From positions 1 to 64,000 of the forward strand of contig CAWABU010000009.1 of NCBI GenBank assembly GCA_963780345.1: a DNA stretch of 64,000 nucleotides. Direction: 5' to 3'. Below, in pieces: positions 18,483 to 27,615 of the stretch. The translations under genes and the position numbers were made by a program. The DNA is from PALSA-693 sp963780345. GTDB taxonomy: Bacteria > Actinomycetota > Acidimicrobiia > Acidimicrobiales > Palsa-688. Positions within the stretch are counted from its first letter, which is position 1; each line of letters begins with the position of its first letter. A model generated the notes under the pieces. That model did no database searches and was not told the origin of the DNA. It saw only the letters and a list, made by a program, of their open reading frames with translations.

Positions 18483-18718
18483 CTGGCCCGTACATCTCGT
18501 TCGCCCTCGGTGAGGCGCACCGAGCGGAGCTGCGCCGGCAGGCGGATCATTTCCGCCGAGGCCGGCCCGTCAAACTTCGGCCCGCGGAACGCCGTGCGGC
18601 CGGAAGCTCTGTGGGCATCCGAACTCTGGCGTGGCTGGCATCGACTGTGCGCCGAGCGAAAGGTGCTCCTGTACTGCCGACAGCGGTCCCGGTCCCTGCT
18701 CCGGAGATACGGCAATGA
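18479..18718 (+). CDS. Small conserved-looking protein upstream of an exporter
   Basis: A 79-residue protein beginning MTGPYISFALGEAHRAELRR and rich in Arg and Ala. This type of small protein (an N-terminal amphipathic helix with AEHRAxLxRQA-like pattern) is common in actinobacteria and has no known function. Its TGA at 18716-18718 overlaps the ATG of the MFS transporter at 18715, so the two are probably translationally coupled. The frame can be extended upstream to 18416, but the overlap with the preceding ORF supports 18479. Confidence 0.55.
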   Translation: MTGPYISFALGEAHRAELRRQADHFRRGRPVKLRPAERRAAGSSVGIRTLAWLASTVRRAKGAPVLPTAVPVPAPEIRQ

Positions 18719-20208
18719 ATGGATCGCCACCCCTTACCGCGGCACCTGATCAGGACTCGAAGCTTCGGCGACCGGATTACCAGGAGTTTCGCCGGTCCGC
18801 GCCTGACCCGCAGGCCGGTCCGCCAGCCGACCCCGGTGCCGGCCTCTCATGGCGCCTGTTTGCGGTCACGTCCCTCGGTGGGTTCATGGCCTCTCTCGAT
18901 CTGTCGATCGTCAATGTGGCCTTCCCGGCCTTGCAGCGCTCGTTCTCCCATGCGCCGCGGTCGGCGCTGGCCTGGGTCATCACCGCTTATGTCATCGCCT
19001 TCGCCTCTCTGCTCGTGACCGCCGGTCGGGTGGCCGACAGCTTTGGGCGGCGGCGCGTCTTCTTCGCCGGCATGGGGGTCTTTGCTGCCGGATCGGCGCT
19101 CACCGCGGTGGCGCCATCCGTATTCCTGCTCATCGGTGGACGGGTGATCCAGGGAGTTGGCGCCGCCCTGCTCGTTCCGTCATCACTTGGGTTGCTGTTG
19201 GCCGCCTGCCCTCAGGGCAAGCGCTCGCAGATGGTGGCGTTATGGGGCGGTGCCGCGGCGCTGGCGGTGGCGGTAGGGCCGTCGTTGGGTGCGGCGTTGA
19301 TCACCGCGGTCGGTTGGAGGGCGGCGTTCTACCTCAACGTGCCGGTGGCGGCCCTGGCCTGGTTCGGAGCTCGTCAGTGGGTGCGGCCGGACCCGCCCGC
19401 CTCGGCGCTGGGTAGACATGACTACCTCGGCGTGATGTTCATCAGTACGGCGCTCGGCGGGCTCGTGCTGGCCATTACTGAAGGTCCGTACTGGGGCTGG
19501 ACGGACCGACGGGTGGTTGCCTGCGCCCTGGTTGCGATCCTCTCCGGCGCCGCCCTCATCCGCCGCTGTGCTCGTCATCCGGAACCGGTCGTCGACCTTC
19601 GGCTCTTCCGGGCTCGGTCGTTTACGGTCGCCAACGCGGCCACGGTCGCTTATGGGATGGGCTTCTTTGCCATGCTGCTGGGCAGCATCCTCTTCCTCAC
19701 CGAGATATGGCATTACTCCACCCTCAAGGCAGGGATGGCCATAACACCGGCGCCGCTTGTAGTGGTCCTCCTGTCCGGGCCGGCCGGCCGGTTGGCCGCC
19801 CGGATCGGCTTCCGCCCGATGATCGCGGTGGGGTCGGTGTTCTTCGCCACCGGCATGTGCTGGTACGCCCTGTTCACGGGAGCCCGAGCCGGCTATCTCA
19901 GTATCTGGCTTCCCGGTCTGCTGCTCGTGGGGATCGGTATCGGGCTGGCGTTTCCCGTGTTGGGCGCGGCCGCCGTGTCCAGTTTGCCGGCCGATCGCTT
20001 CGCCGTGGGCAGCGCCATCAATCAGACGTGCCGGCAGGTGGGCGGGGCCCTGGGAGTGGCCATCCTGGTGGCCTTGCTCCACACGGGCACCGGTCCTGCC
20101 GCTCTCGTTGGGTTTCGCCACTTGTGGCTGTTCTCGGCCGGTATGGCCGTCTTGACCGGCCTCATCAGTCTGGGGCTGCGACCACGCACATCAAACCAGG
20201 CGCCGTGA
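18715..20208 (+). CDS. DHA2-family (EmrB/QacA-like) MFS drug:H+ antiporter
   Basis: A 497-residue, about 14-helix efflux pump. The start at ATG 18715 is chosen for its overlap with the upstream stop. A cytoplasmic N-terminus of about 55 residues precedes helix 1, which has the DHA2 signature SLDLSIVNVAFPALQ. The A-motif-like loop GRVADSFGRRRVF lies between helices 2 and 3, and the motif-C-like VAVGPSLGAALI occurs in helix 5. It would expel hydrophobic or cationic compounds using proton motive force. The substrate is not predictable. There is no dedicated regulator next to it apart from the small coupled ORFs upstream and a LuxR-type protein downstream. Confidence 0.85.
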   Translation: MNGSPPLTAAPDQDSKLRRPDYQEFRRSAPDPQAGPPADPGAGLSWRLFAVTSLGGFMASLDLSIVNVAFPALQRSFSHAPRSALAWVITAYVIAFASLLVTAGRVADSFGRRRVFFAGMGVFAAGSALTAVAPSVFLLIGGRVIQGVGAALLVPSSLGLLLAACPQGKRSQMVALWGGAAALAVAVGPSLGAALITAVGWRAAFYLNVPVAALAWFGARQWVRPDPPASALGRHDYLGVMFISTALGGLVLAITEGPYWGWTDRRVVACALVAILSGAALIRRCARHPEPVVDLRLFRARSFTVANAATVAYGMGFFAMLLGSILFLTEIWHYSTLKAGMAITPAPLVVVLLSGPAGRLAARIGFRPMIAVGSVFFATGMCWYALFTGARAGYLSIWLPGLLLVGIGIGLAFPVLGAAAVSSLPADRFAVGSAINQTCRQVGGALGVAILVALLHTGTGPAALVGFRHLWLFSAGMAVLTGLISLGLRPRTSNQAP

Positions 20209-20296
20209 GTGGCTGCCGGTACCAGCCTGCGAGGCTTTCCAGGGCCGGGTTAGAACCGGATTCGTTGAGGCAGGACGGATCTGTTGTAATGGTCGG

Positions 20297-21400
20297 GTGG
20301 TGGCCAGCGCGCCGAGGGGCAAGATCCGGTACGCCAAGAGCGGGGACTTTTATGTGGCCTACCAGGTTGTCGGTGACGGGCCGATCGACCTCCTGCTGTC
20401 GCCGGGGTGGGTGACGCACCTGGACCTCGCATGGGACATACCGCCTCTGGCCCGATTCCTTCAGCGGCTGGCCTCCTTTTCCCGGTTGATCCTCTTCGAC
20501 AAGAAGGGCACCGGGCTGTCGGACCGTCTGAACCCTCACACCCTGCCCAGCCTCGACCAGCGCATGGACGATATACGGGCCGTGCTGGACGCGGTCGGGA
20601 CGGAGCGGACGGCGCTGTTCGGAACGTTGGGCGGCGCCGCCATGTGCGGCCTGTTTGCTGCCGCTCACCCCGATCGATGCTCGGCGCTGATTTGCTATGG
20701 CACCTTCAACAGGATCGAGCCGGACACCGGCCTACTGTCTCGCCTGGCCGATAGCCCGGAGGCGGCCCTCGACCGTATCGAACGCGAATGGGGAACCGAG
20801 GGCGTCGGGCTCGCCTTCTGGGCTCCGAGCATCGTCCACGACGAGAAGGTGCACGCGGCCTATCTCCGACTCGCCCGATCAGCCGTGAGTCCCGGGTCCG
20901 CTCGCTCCCTCCTGACCCTCGGCTACCAACTCGACTGGGGTACCCGCCAAGCAGATATTCGGGTCCCAACCCTTGTCCTGCATCGCACCGGCGATCTGGT
21001 CGCCCCCATCCGCCAGGGTCGAGAGGTAGCAGAAGCGATTCCGGGCGCCAGGTTCGTGGAACTGCCCGGCGCCGATCACCTCATCTGGGCCGGCGACCAG
21101 GAGGCCGTGGTCCACGAGGTCCAGGAGTTCCTCAACCAGGTGGTGCCGACCCGCGAGACGCCGGCGGCCGAACTCGGAGACCTGGGTCTGACCGAGCGCG
21201 AGGTGGAGGTCCTGCGGCTGGTGGCCGCGGGCCACACCAACAAGGAGATCGCGGCAAAGCTGTTCATCAGCCCCAAGACGGCCGGTGCCCACGTGTCCAG
21301 CATTCTGGCCAAGCTGGGGATGGAGCGCCGAGCGGGCGCGGCCACAGTGGCCCAGCGACTCGGGCTCGGTCCAACCCACCTTGACAACCCGGCCTCTTGA
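20297..21400 (+). CDS. Alpha/beta-hydrolase-LuxR hybrid regulator
   Basis: A 367-residue fusion. Residues about 5-280 form an alpha/beta-hydrolase fold (SGDFYVAYQVVGDGPIDLLL at the start; RTGDLVAPI and GADHLIW near the end supply Asp and His of a triad). The nucleophile elbow reads LFGTLGGAAMC: the usual G-x-S-x-G serine is missing, so catalysis is doubtful. Residues about 295-355 are a LuxR-type HTH (LTEREVEVLRLVAAGHTNKE, then IAAKLFISPKTAGAHVSSIL). I infer a transcription factor whose hydrolase-like domain senses a ligand. The hydrolase half resembles domains attached to class III adenylate cyclases. The GTG start at 20297 has only a modest ribosome site. The gene is 88 bp downstream of the MFS exporter and could respond to the same compound. 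Confidence 0.8.
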   Translation: MVASAPRGKIRYAKSGDFYVAYQVVGDGPIDLLLSPGWVTHLDLAWDIPPLARFLQRLASFSRLILFDKKGTGLSDRLNPHTLPSLDQRMDDIRAVLDAVGTERTALFGTLGGAAMCGLFAAAHPDRCSALICYGTFNRIEPDTGLLSRLADSPEAALDRIEREWGTEGVGLAFWAPSIVHDEKVHAAYLRLARSAVSPGSARSLLTLGYQLDWGTRQADIRVPTLVLHRTGDLVAPIRQGREVAEAIPGARFVELPGADHLIWAGDQEAVVHEVQEFLNQVVPTRETPAAELGDLGLTEREVEVLRLVAAGHTNKEIAAKLFISPKTAGAHVSSILAKLGMERRAGAATVAQRLGLGPTHLDNPAS

Positions 21401-21519
21401 ACTCGAATGGCCAGCTTGATCAAGGTGAAAAATGACCGCAGTGCCGGTCTCGCCCCGAGTAGCCGCCGGGCACGGGGACGAAGCCAAGCGCAGTCGAGCG
21501 CTCGTTGGGTGCGTCTGCG

Positions 21520-22464
21520 TCAGCTCGGGAGGCGGGGCGTGATCTCCGCCGCAGCGAGCTCGAGTTGTCGCGGCTCGTCGCCGAGCGGCCACAGGTAGAC
21601 CCGCTGGCATCCGGCGTCGGCGTAGCGGGAGAGCAACTCCACGCAGTGCTCAGCGGAACCCACGCACACCTGGCCGGCCAGCCGCTCAGGATCGCGTCCG
21701 AGCAAAGGCGCGAGAACCTCACGGAGCACCCGGTCGCGCTCGGTGCGATCATCCGTGATCCATGTCCACATGGTGACCAACGCGTTCGGAAACGCAACGG
21801 CCTGCTTGCCCTGCTCGACCAGTTCGGCCGCGAGCAAGTCGCCGGCGCGAGCGAACTGCTCGGGCGTAGTGTTGTACGCAGACGCCAACCAGCCATCGCC
21901 CAGCCGAGCCACGCGCCGCAGCCCAGCCCTCGACCCCCAGCTGCCAATCCACAGGGGCACGCCGTGCGACTGGGCGGGCGGCGGCGCAAGTGGGGCGTCA
22001 AGCCGGGCGAAATGAACGAGGCCCTCCGGTACGGGCTGGCCGCAAAGCAGGGCCCGCAAGACCGTCACCGCCTCGTCGAACCGCGTCCAACGATCCTCGA
22101 AGGGAATTCCGACTGCGTCGTAGTCCCGCCTGGAGGAGCCCGGACCCACGCCGGCCACCAACCGGCCGTTGGACAGCAGATCCAGAGCGGCGAGCGTCTT
22201 CGCCAGCGGCACCGGCCCGCGCAGCGAGGCCAACGAGATGGTCGTGGCCAGCTCCATCTCCCCCGAACGCTCGACCACGGCGGCCAACGCGGTAGGACCG
22301 TCCAGCCACGGGGTAGAGAACACGAAATGATCGTTGGCGGACACGGCCGCGAACCCCGACTGTCGGGCGGCGTCCACTACCCCCAGCAGCCGCCTCAGTG
22401 ACTGGCCCTCCGCAGCGAACTCCACCAGCGGCAGGTGCGCGCCCAACTCCATCCTGGCGATCAT
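21520..22464 (-). CDS. LLM-class flavin/F420-dependent oxidoreductase
   Basis: A 314-residue luciferase-like TIM-barrel protein. Typical strands are visible: MELGAHLPLVEF at the start, SANDHFVFSTPW, LDLLSNGRLVAGVGPGSS and FDEAVTVLRALL. The family uses FMN or F420; in actinobacteria F420 is common, but the cofactor cannot be told from sequence here. Start at ATG 22464 or 12 bases later (MELGAHLP). It stands alone, with a divergent GH172 gene upstream across a 319-bp gap and a convergent LuxR-type gene downstream. Confidence 0.8.
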   Translation of the reverse strand: MIARMELGAHLPLVEFAAEGQSLRRLLGVVDAARQSGFAAVSANDHFVFSTPWLDGPTALAAVVERSGEMELATTISLASLRGPVPLAKTLAALDLLSNGRLVAGVGPGSSRRDYDAVGIPFEDRWTRFDEAVTVLRALLCGQPVPEGLVHFARLDAPLAPPPAQSHGVPLWIGSWGSRAGLRRVARLGDGWLASAYNTTPEQFARAGDLLAAELVEQGKQAVAFPNALVTMWTWITDDRTERDRVLREVLAPLLGRDPERLAGQVCVGSAEHCVELLSRYADAGCQRVYLWPLGDEPRQLELAAAEITPRLPS

Positions 22465-22783
22465 CCCACATCACCGGCCACCAGGAGTTTGAATCGGTTA
22501 CGGGGTTCTCTGCAGAGCTGAACCCAAGCCGTCCGGCGCCGGCAGTCCTCGTCTGTCGCCGCCCGACGGCAGACCGCTCGCGGTTCCTTCCGGGTCCGTC
22601 ACCACGGCGACCCGTCCATGATCACTGTGAAGGCAGCCAACCCAACTCACCCGTCAAGGTAAGCCCCAAACGCCGGCTGAAGGTCAGCTCTCTCGATCGC
22701 ACCGTCGCATTGCTCGTAGCGGAGCAGTGCGAGGTTGCTAGTCTCTGCAGTCTGGCTGTACCGACTGCTGGTCTGACAGAGGA
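22465..22783. other. Divergent intergenic region
   Basis: The 319 bp between the luciferase-like gene and the GH172 gene should contain both promoters. I recognise no RNA gene, ORF or clear operator in it. Confidence 0.4.
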
Positions 22784-23968
22784 GTGCAGGTGCTCGCCTT
22801 TGACCCAACGGTTATCGACCCGTCGCTGGAGAGCCGGGCGGTCACGTTCGAGAATCCGACTGGCGGCCGCGGCGTGGGTGGCCAAGCCCACGGTGGCCGC
22901 AAAGGCGCGCCGAGCCGGAGCATCGCGCCTGGCGAGACAGTGGTGCTGGCCGATCTGGATGGGCCGGGAACCGTCCGTCATATGTGGATGACGTTTCCTC
23001 CTGCGCCTCCCGAGGTTATGCGGGCAGTGTGGATGGAGGTCTTCTACGACGGCTTCAGCGAGCCAAGCATATCGGTGCCCTGCCTGGACTTCTTCGGGAT
23101 GCCCCACGGCCGGCCCGTCCCGTACGTGTCCGCTCTCACGACGGCCCAGGAGGGCCGGGGTTTCAACGCATTCCTGCCGATGCCCTTTGCCGGCCATGTT
23201 CGGGTCGAGCTCACCAACTCGGCCGCGATCCCGCTGCCTTTGTACTACCAGATCGACTACACGCTCGAAGCCGGGCGGGAGACAGCCAGCTTTTTGCACG
23301 TGGCCTTCCGGCGAGAGAACCCCACCACCAAAGAGCGTGACTTTGTCATCTGTGACGGCCTGGAGGGTCCGGGGCGGTTCTTGGGCTGCAACGTCGGAGT
23401 CCGGGTTATCGACCCCGGCTCGTGGTACGGCGAAGGCGAGGTCAAGGTGTTCCGCGATGGCGACGAGGAATTCCCGACTATCTGCGGTACCGGGCTTGAG
23501 GACTATGTCGGTAGCGCCTGGGGAATGGGCCCGCACGCCGCCCCCTACGCCGGGGCTCCCCTGGTCGTCGGCTCCGGCGACAGCACCCGCCCGTTGGCGG
23601 TAGTTGACTTCGCGGGCTTCTACCGTTGGCACCTCCTCGACCCGATCATGTTCTCGTCCGACCTTCGGGTGACCATCCAGCAAATCGGTTTCGCCTTGTT
23701 CGCCGAAGGCCAGGAGGACGAGATGCAGGCCTACCTCGCAACCAACCCGCCCGCCGGGTCCGGCTGGGCCTACCGCCCCCGCGGCGGCGTCGCTGGCGTC
23801 GGTATCGCCGAGCGGGTTGATGATTACTGCGCAACGGCCTATGTGTACTGCCGACGGCCGCAGCCGGTTCCACGCCTCGACATCTCGGCCGCCCGAGCCG
23901 ACATCGAGCGGCGGGAGTACGAACGGCCGACCCCGATAGAAGTGACGATTGGCGGCCTGATTGACTGA
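22784..23968 (+). CDS. GH172 (DUF2961) family glycoside hydrolase
   Basis: A 394-residue protein of the former DUF2961 family, now glycoside hydrolase family 172, whose characterised members act on alpha-D-fructofuranosides/difructose anhydrides and D-arabinofuranosides. Hallmarks: ESRAVTFENPTGGRGVGG near the N-terminus, GTVRHMWMTFP, an Asn-rich strand (VRVELTNSA) and GTGLEDYVGSAWG, which holds a conserved acidic residue expected at the active site. No signal peptide is seen, so it is probably cytoplasmic. GTG 22784 or GTG 22790 is the start, after GAGGAG. No transporter or other glycosidase flanks it, so the substrate is open; it could process fructofuranose- or arabinofuranose-containing sugars. 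Confidence 0.8.
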   Translation: MQVLAFDPTVIDPSLESRAVTFENPTGGRGVGGQAHGGRKGAPSRSIAPGETVVLADLDGPGTVRHMWMTFPPAPPEVMRAVWMEVFYDGFSEPSISVPCLDFFGMPHGRPVPYVSALTTAQEGRGFNAFLPMPFAGHVRVELTNSAAIPLPLYYQIDYTLEAGRETASFLHVAFRRENPTTKERDFVICDGLEGPGRFLGCNVGVRVIDPGSWYGEGEVKVFRDGDEEFPTICGTGLEDYVGSAWGMGPHAAPYAGAPLVVGSGDSTRPLAVVDFAGFYRWHLLDPIMFSSDLRVTIQQIGFALFAEGQEDEMQAYLATNPPAGSGWAYRPRGGVAGVGIAERVDDYCATAYVYCRRPQPVPRLDISAARADIERREYERPTPIEVTIGGLID

Positions 23969-24131
23969 CATCACCGGGGCCGTTCTCGAATTGAGGAAAT
24001 ATCGCGATTCTCCCAACACCGTGTGAGTTGCTGGTACGCCATAATGGAGCACGGCCGCCTCGGTAATGGTCACGGACAGAGCGGTGGTTTCGGACTATCA
24101 CGTCCATGGATATCGGATCGGAGGAGTAAGG

Positions 24132-25208
24132 ATGTCGCTGGACTCATATGTCACCCTGGGTCGGTCAGGCCTTCGGGTCAGTCCCCTTTGTCTGGGCGCC
24201 ATGACGTTCGGTGAGGAGATGGGCTGGGGGTCATCGGTCGAGGACAGCGAGGCCATCATGGCGCGCTACATCGATCTCGGCGGCAACTTCATCGATACTG
24301 CCAATGGCTACACCACGGGGCACTCCGAGGTCATCATCGGTGACTACCTCCGAAGGAAGCCGGCTCTACGCGATCGATTGGTGATTGCGACGAAGTTCTC
24401 TGCGAATTTGTTCCCCGGTGACCCCAATGGCGGCGGGAGCAGCCGCAAGTCGATCGCCGCTGCATTCAACGAGTCACTGCGCCGACTCAAGCTTGATTAC
24501 ATCGACTTGTACTGGCTGCACCACTGGGATCGGTACACGCCGATCGACGAGACGTTACGGGCCCTCGATGACCTGGTCGCCGCCGGGAAAGTCCGCTACA
24601 TCGGAGTGTCGGACACCCCGGCCTGGAAGGTGGCCCAGGCCCAGACCATCGCCGCCTTCCGCGGCTGGACGCCCTTTATCGCCTTGCAGATCGAATACTC
24701 ACTTATGGAGCGAACCGTCGAAGGCGAGCTGATACCGGCCGCCGAAGAGCTCGGGCTCGGGGTCACCCCGTGGAGCCCGCTTCGCGGCGGCGTGCTGAGC
24801 GGCAAATACACCCGCGACAACACGTCCTCCGCCCGGTCGGACCGGGGCCAGAATGTCACCGCCAGACTCACGGAGCATGACTACGACATCATCGACACCA
24901 TCACCGCCATTGCGTCCGAACTGGAAGTGTCGCCGGCGGCGATCGCTATCGCCTGGGTGCAGACCCGCCCCGGGGTCACGTCCACCATCATCGGAGCCCG
25001 AACGCTGGACCAGCTCGAACAAAATCTACGATCGCTGGACGTCATGCTCACGCCTGAGCAGCAAGCCCAGCTGACGGAACTCACGACCCCGCGACTGAAC
25101 TTTCCCAACCAGTTCCTGACCGCGACAAAGAACATTCACCACAACGGAGCGACCGTCAACGGTCAGAAGTCCTCCGTGTTCCGTCCCGCACTACCGACGC
25201 CCTATTGA
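24132..25208 (+). CDS. Aldo/keto reductase
   Basis: A 358-residue NADPH-dependent oxidoreductase of the AKR superfamily ((alpha/beta)8 barrel). The start at ATG 24132 follows GGAGGAGTAAGG; a longer frame from 24066 is unlikely. The catalytic tetrad is visible: Asp and Tyr in FIDTANGYTTG (about residues 50-60), Lys in VIATKF and His in YWLHHW. The cofactor end reads STIIGARTLDQLEQNL. Such enzymes reduce aldehydes and ketones or handle sugars. It is 163 bp downstream of the GH172 gene in the same direction, so a sugar-related role is possible but unproven. Confidence 0.9.
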   Translation: MSLDSYVTLGRSGLRVSPLCLGAMTFGEEMGWGSSVEDSEAIMARYIDLGGNFIDTANGYTTGHSEVIIGDYLRRKPALRDRLVIATKFSANLFPGDPNGGGSSRKSIAAAFNESLRRLKLDYIDLYWLHHWDRYTPIDETLRALDDLVAAGKVRYIGVSDTPAWKVAQAQTIAAFRGWTPFIALQIEYSLMERTVEGELIPAAEELGLGVTPWSPLRGGVLSGKYTRDNTSSARSDRGQNVTARLTEHDYDIIDTITAIASELEVSPAAIAIAWVQTRPGVTSTIIGARTLDQLEQNLRSLDVMLTPEQQAQLTELTTPRLNFPNQFLTATKNIHHNGATVNGQKSSVFRPALPTPY

Positions 25209-25225
25209 GCTAACGCTGCGGCTGA

Positions 25226-25531
25226 TCACTCGCGACGGAGGACGAGCGCCAGGCTGGGAACGACGAAGGAGGCGAGGAACATCGGCAAAAACCTCTTGCC
25301 GGTGCATCGGAAGGCGACCACTTCGCCCTCAGCCGCATCGAAGGTCTCGCTGCTGCTGGAGTTTCGGCCACTTCGGACCTGCAGGGTATGACGTCCAGGT
25401 TCGACCGGTATCTCGATCGTGTCGTTCATTTTCACCGACCCGGCAGGCTTACCGTCGACCAGGATCTCGTACGGGTTCCGGCGGACCTCCGCTCCGATGG
25501 CCTTGTGGGTGAGCTTCAGCGTTGCCGGCAC
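25226..25531 (-). CDS. Small PEGA-like domain membrane protein
   Basis: A 101-residue protein (the frame continues to 25660). The GTG at 25531 is chosen because GAGAGGGG lies about seven bases upstream and the conserved-looking part starts there. Residues about 5-75 look like a single beta-sandwich of the PEGA type (EILVDGKPAGSV, then IEIPVEPGRHTLQVRSG). A hydrophobic segment (FLPMFLASFVVPSLALVL) ends the protein before a short basic tail. Probably a membrane-tethered small domain; function unknown. Confidence 0.55.
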   Translation of the reverse strand: MPATLKLTHKAIGAEVRRNPYEILVDGKPAGSVKMNDTIEIPVEPGRHTLQVRSGRNSSSSETFDAAEGEVVAFRCTGKRFLPMFLASFVVPSLALVLRRE

Positions 25532-25660
25532 CTTGAATCCCCTCTCCGTTGACCCTTTCGCGTGTCCCGCGGTGACAACCTCACTGTGATCAAGTTCGGG
25601 CCATGCCCCTGCGCCGGAGCTGCCGGCCGGTCCTCCAGAACCGTGCCAGGACCGCGACAT

Positions 25661-26204
25661 GGCCGACCGAGAATTCGATCATAGCGGACTGCTACTTAGG
25701 CCAGCTTATGATCAGAAACCCTTGATTTGCGCACGACGAGCCGATGTCGGAGAGGTTGGCCACACGTCCGCGTGGGCTTCGAGTGAGGGGCCCAAGATGT
25801 CTACCGCAGGCCGGCGCACATAGGCCGAGGTCAGATGCTATACATGGGTGTCGTCCGGAGCGTTGGCGTAGTCTGAACTCCGGATTCATCAGACGGCCCG
25901 ATCGACGTCGGGTCAGGGGAGGGGGGCCGTGGCAAGCACGGTGAAGCGTGCTCGACGCAAGGACGCCACCTCAAGGCGGCGCGCCGCTCCACGGGTGACG
26001 CGGCTAGGCCGACGCCTCGGCGTCGCGGCCACCGCGCCCACCACGTTGCGCCCACCGGGAAACGCTCGGCGCGGTCACCGTCGGCGCCCAGCCCGCGCCT
26101 GGAGTCGGTGGCTGCCCACCGCGGCGAACCACCAGATCGAGTGAGGTGCGGACGGTCTCAGATCAGCCTTCGTCTATTCGAAAAATTTCGAAAGGAGCTC
26201 TGTA
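25661..26204. other. Intergenic region with a doubtful basic ORF
   Basis: This 544-bp stretch lies upstream of the substrate-binding protein gene and should contain its promoter. The only candidate gene is a 71-codon frame at 25929-26144 (GTG after GGGGAGGGGGG), encoding a very Arg-rich peptide; the composition is what out-of-frame GC-rich DNA gives, so I leave it unsupported. AAAGGAG at about 26192-26198 is the ribosome site for the gene at 26205. Confidence 0.4.
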
Positions 26205-27557
26205 GTGAGGAAAGCCCATTTGTCAGGCGGCATGCGCCTGGTGGTGATTACGGCGATTGTCGGATTGGTCGCCGCTGCTTGCGGCTCATCGAGCAAAAAC
26301 GCCGCGACCAATACGACGTCGGCTTCGACGTCGGCTTCGACCGCGCCGGCCGGGGCCACGGGGGGGTCCGCGCCCAGCAACACTGCCGCGCCCTCGGGTT
26401 CGCCCATCAAGGTGATGACGATCGCCTCGGTCAACTACAGCGGTCCCAATTACGAGAACATTCTGGAGACGGCCAAGCTCTACCAGCAGTGGATCAACGC
26501 CCACGGCGGGATCAACGGGCACCCGCTGCAGGTGTCCACCTGTGATGAGCAGGGTGATGCGACCAAGACCGCCCAGTGCGGACGCCAGGCGATCGCCAAC
26601 CACGACGTCGCGGTCGTCGGCTCGTTCAGCTTCAACGGCAACGCCATCGTCCCCGAGCTCGCGGCCAACCACATCTCCTGGTTCGGGATCTGCTGCGCGG
26701 TCGCAGCCGACGAGCTCACCATGACCAATGTCCAGCAAATCGGCGGTGACGCCGGTATCGCCGGGCTGGCGGTCAAGGCGTCGGTCGACGGCTGCAAGAA
26801 GCTCGCCCTCGTCGCCCTCGACGTCGGCGCCGAGGAGAAGTTCTGGGAGACCCTGGTCAACAACGCCTTGAAGTCGGTCCACGGTGCTCCACTGGTGAAG
26901 GTGGTCAAGGTCCCTCTGACCGCCCAGGACTACGCCGCCGAGGTGACGCAGGCGACCACGGGGACGGACTGCATCGAGGCCATCCTCGCCCAGGCCAACT
27001 GGCCGTCCTTTATCCCGCCCTACAAGGCGTCGGGTGCGCACCAGCGTCTGTACGGCATCCAGGGGAACCTCGACGTCACGATCACGAAGCCCAACCCGGC
27101 CGTCACCCAGGGATCGCCTATCGTCGGCGTCTACTCGGATATCTCCCTCCCGGCGTGGAAAGACTACCGGGCGGCGATCGCCCAGTACCACGCGCCGACC
27201 AACATCAACTACAACAGCCTCGGCGGTTTGGGCACCTGGGCGGCCTACGTGGCATTCAATAACATCGTGTCGTCGCTGTCGGGTCCGATCACGGCCAGCA
27301 ACTTCCTGGCCGCGGCACAGAAGGCCTCCGTCAATCTCAACGGCATGACCGCCGGCGGCATCGATTTCGCCAACCGATGGCACGGGCTGGGCGACCAGTT
27401 CCTCAACGAGGTCAACCGGGGTATCACCTTCGACGTGGTCAACAAGAGCGGCACGCTCGTCCCGTTCGATAACGGCAAGTTCTTCGACATGACCAACGCC
27501 ATGCTCGGCGAGCCGCTGAGCGCCGCCAACACCCCGCCCGCCGGGCAATCAGGATAA
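26205..27557 (+). CDS. ABC transporter substrate-binding lipoprotein, branched-chain amino acid type
   Basis: A 450-residue exported lipoprotein of the periplasmic-binding-protein type I (LivJ-like) group. The signal peptide ends in LVAAAC, with Cys26 as the lipid-attachment site. A Ser/Thr/Ala linker (residues 27-65) precedes the binding domain, which contains ETAKLYQQWINAHGGINGHP, CDEQGDATKTAQC and VVGSFSFNGNAIVPEL. The GTG start at 26205 follows AAAGGAG. No permease or ATPase gene lies next to it and a terminator follows, so it is an orphan that must use a transporter encoded elsewhere or act as a sensor. Ligands of this family include amino acids, amides and aromatic acids. Confidence 0.85.
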   Translation: MRKAHLSGGMRLVVITAIVGLVAAACGSSSKNAATNTTSASTSASTAPAGATGGSAPSNTAAPSGSPIKVMTIASVNYSGPNYENILETAKLYQQWINAHGGINGHPLQVSTCDEQGDATKTAQCGRQAIANHDVAVVGSFSFNGNAIVPELAANHISWFGICCAVAADELTMTNVQQIGGDAGIAGLAVKASVDGCKKLALVALDVGAEEKFWETLVNNALKSVHGAPLVKVVKVPLTAQDYAAEVTQATTGTDCIEAILAQANWPSFIPPYKASGAHQRLYGIQGNLDVTITKPNPAVTQGSPIVGVYSDISLPAWKDYRAAIAQYHAPTNINYNSLGGLGTWAAYVAFNNIVSSLSGPITASNFLAAAQKASVNLNGMTAGGIDFANRWHGLGDQFLNEVNRGITFDVVNKSGTLVPFDNGKFFDMTNAMLGEPLSAANTPPAGQSG

Positions 27558-27580
27558 CCCGGCAGGGGCGGCTGAGGTGC

Positions 27581-27615
27581 TCCTGCGGTGACGTTCATCG
27601 GGCGTCACCGCAGGA
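27581..27615 (+). terminator. Hairpin terminator after substrate-binding protein gene
   Basis: A perfect 13-bp stem (TCCTGCGGTGACG at 27581-27593, complement at 27603-27615) with a 9-nt loop begins 24 bp after the stop codon. No T-tract follows. Confidence 0.75.

Noticed and set aside
25929..26144. 71-codon Arg-rich ORF with a purine-rich ribosome site
   Set aside because: Composition is that of non-coding GC-rich DNA, and no family resemblance; the G-run may be chance.
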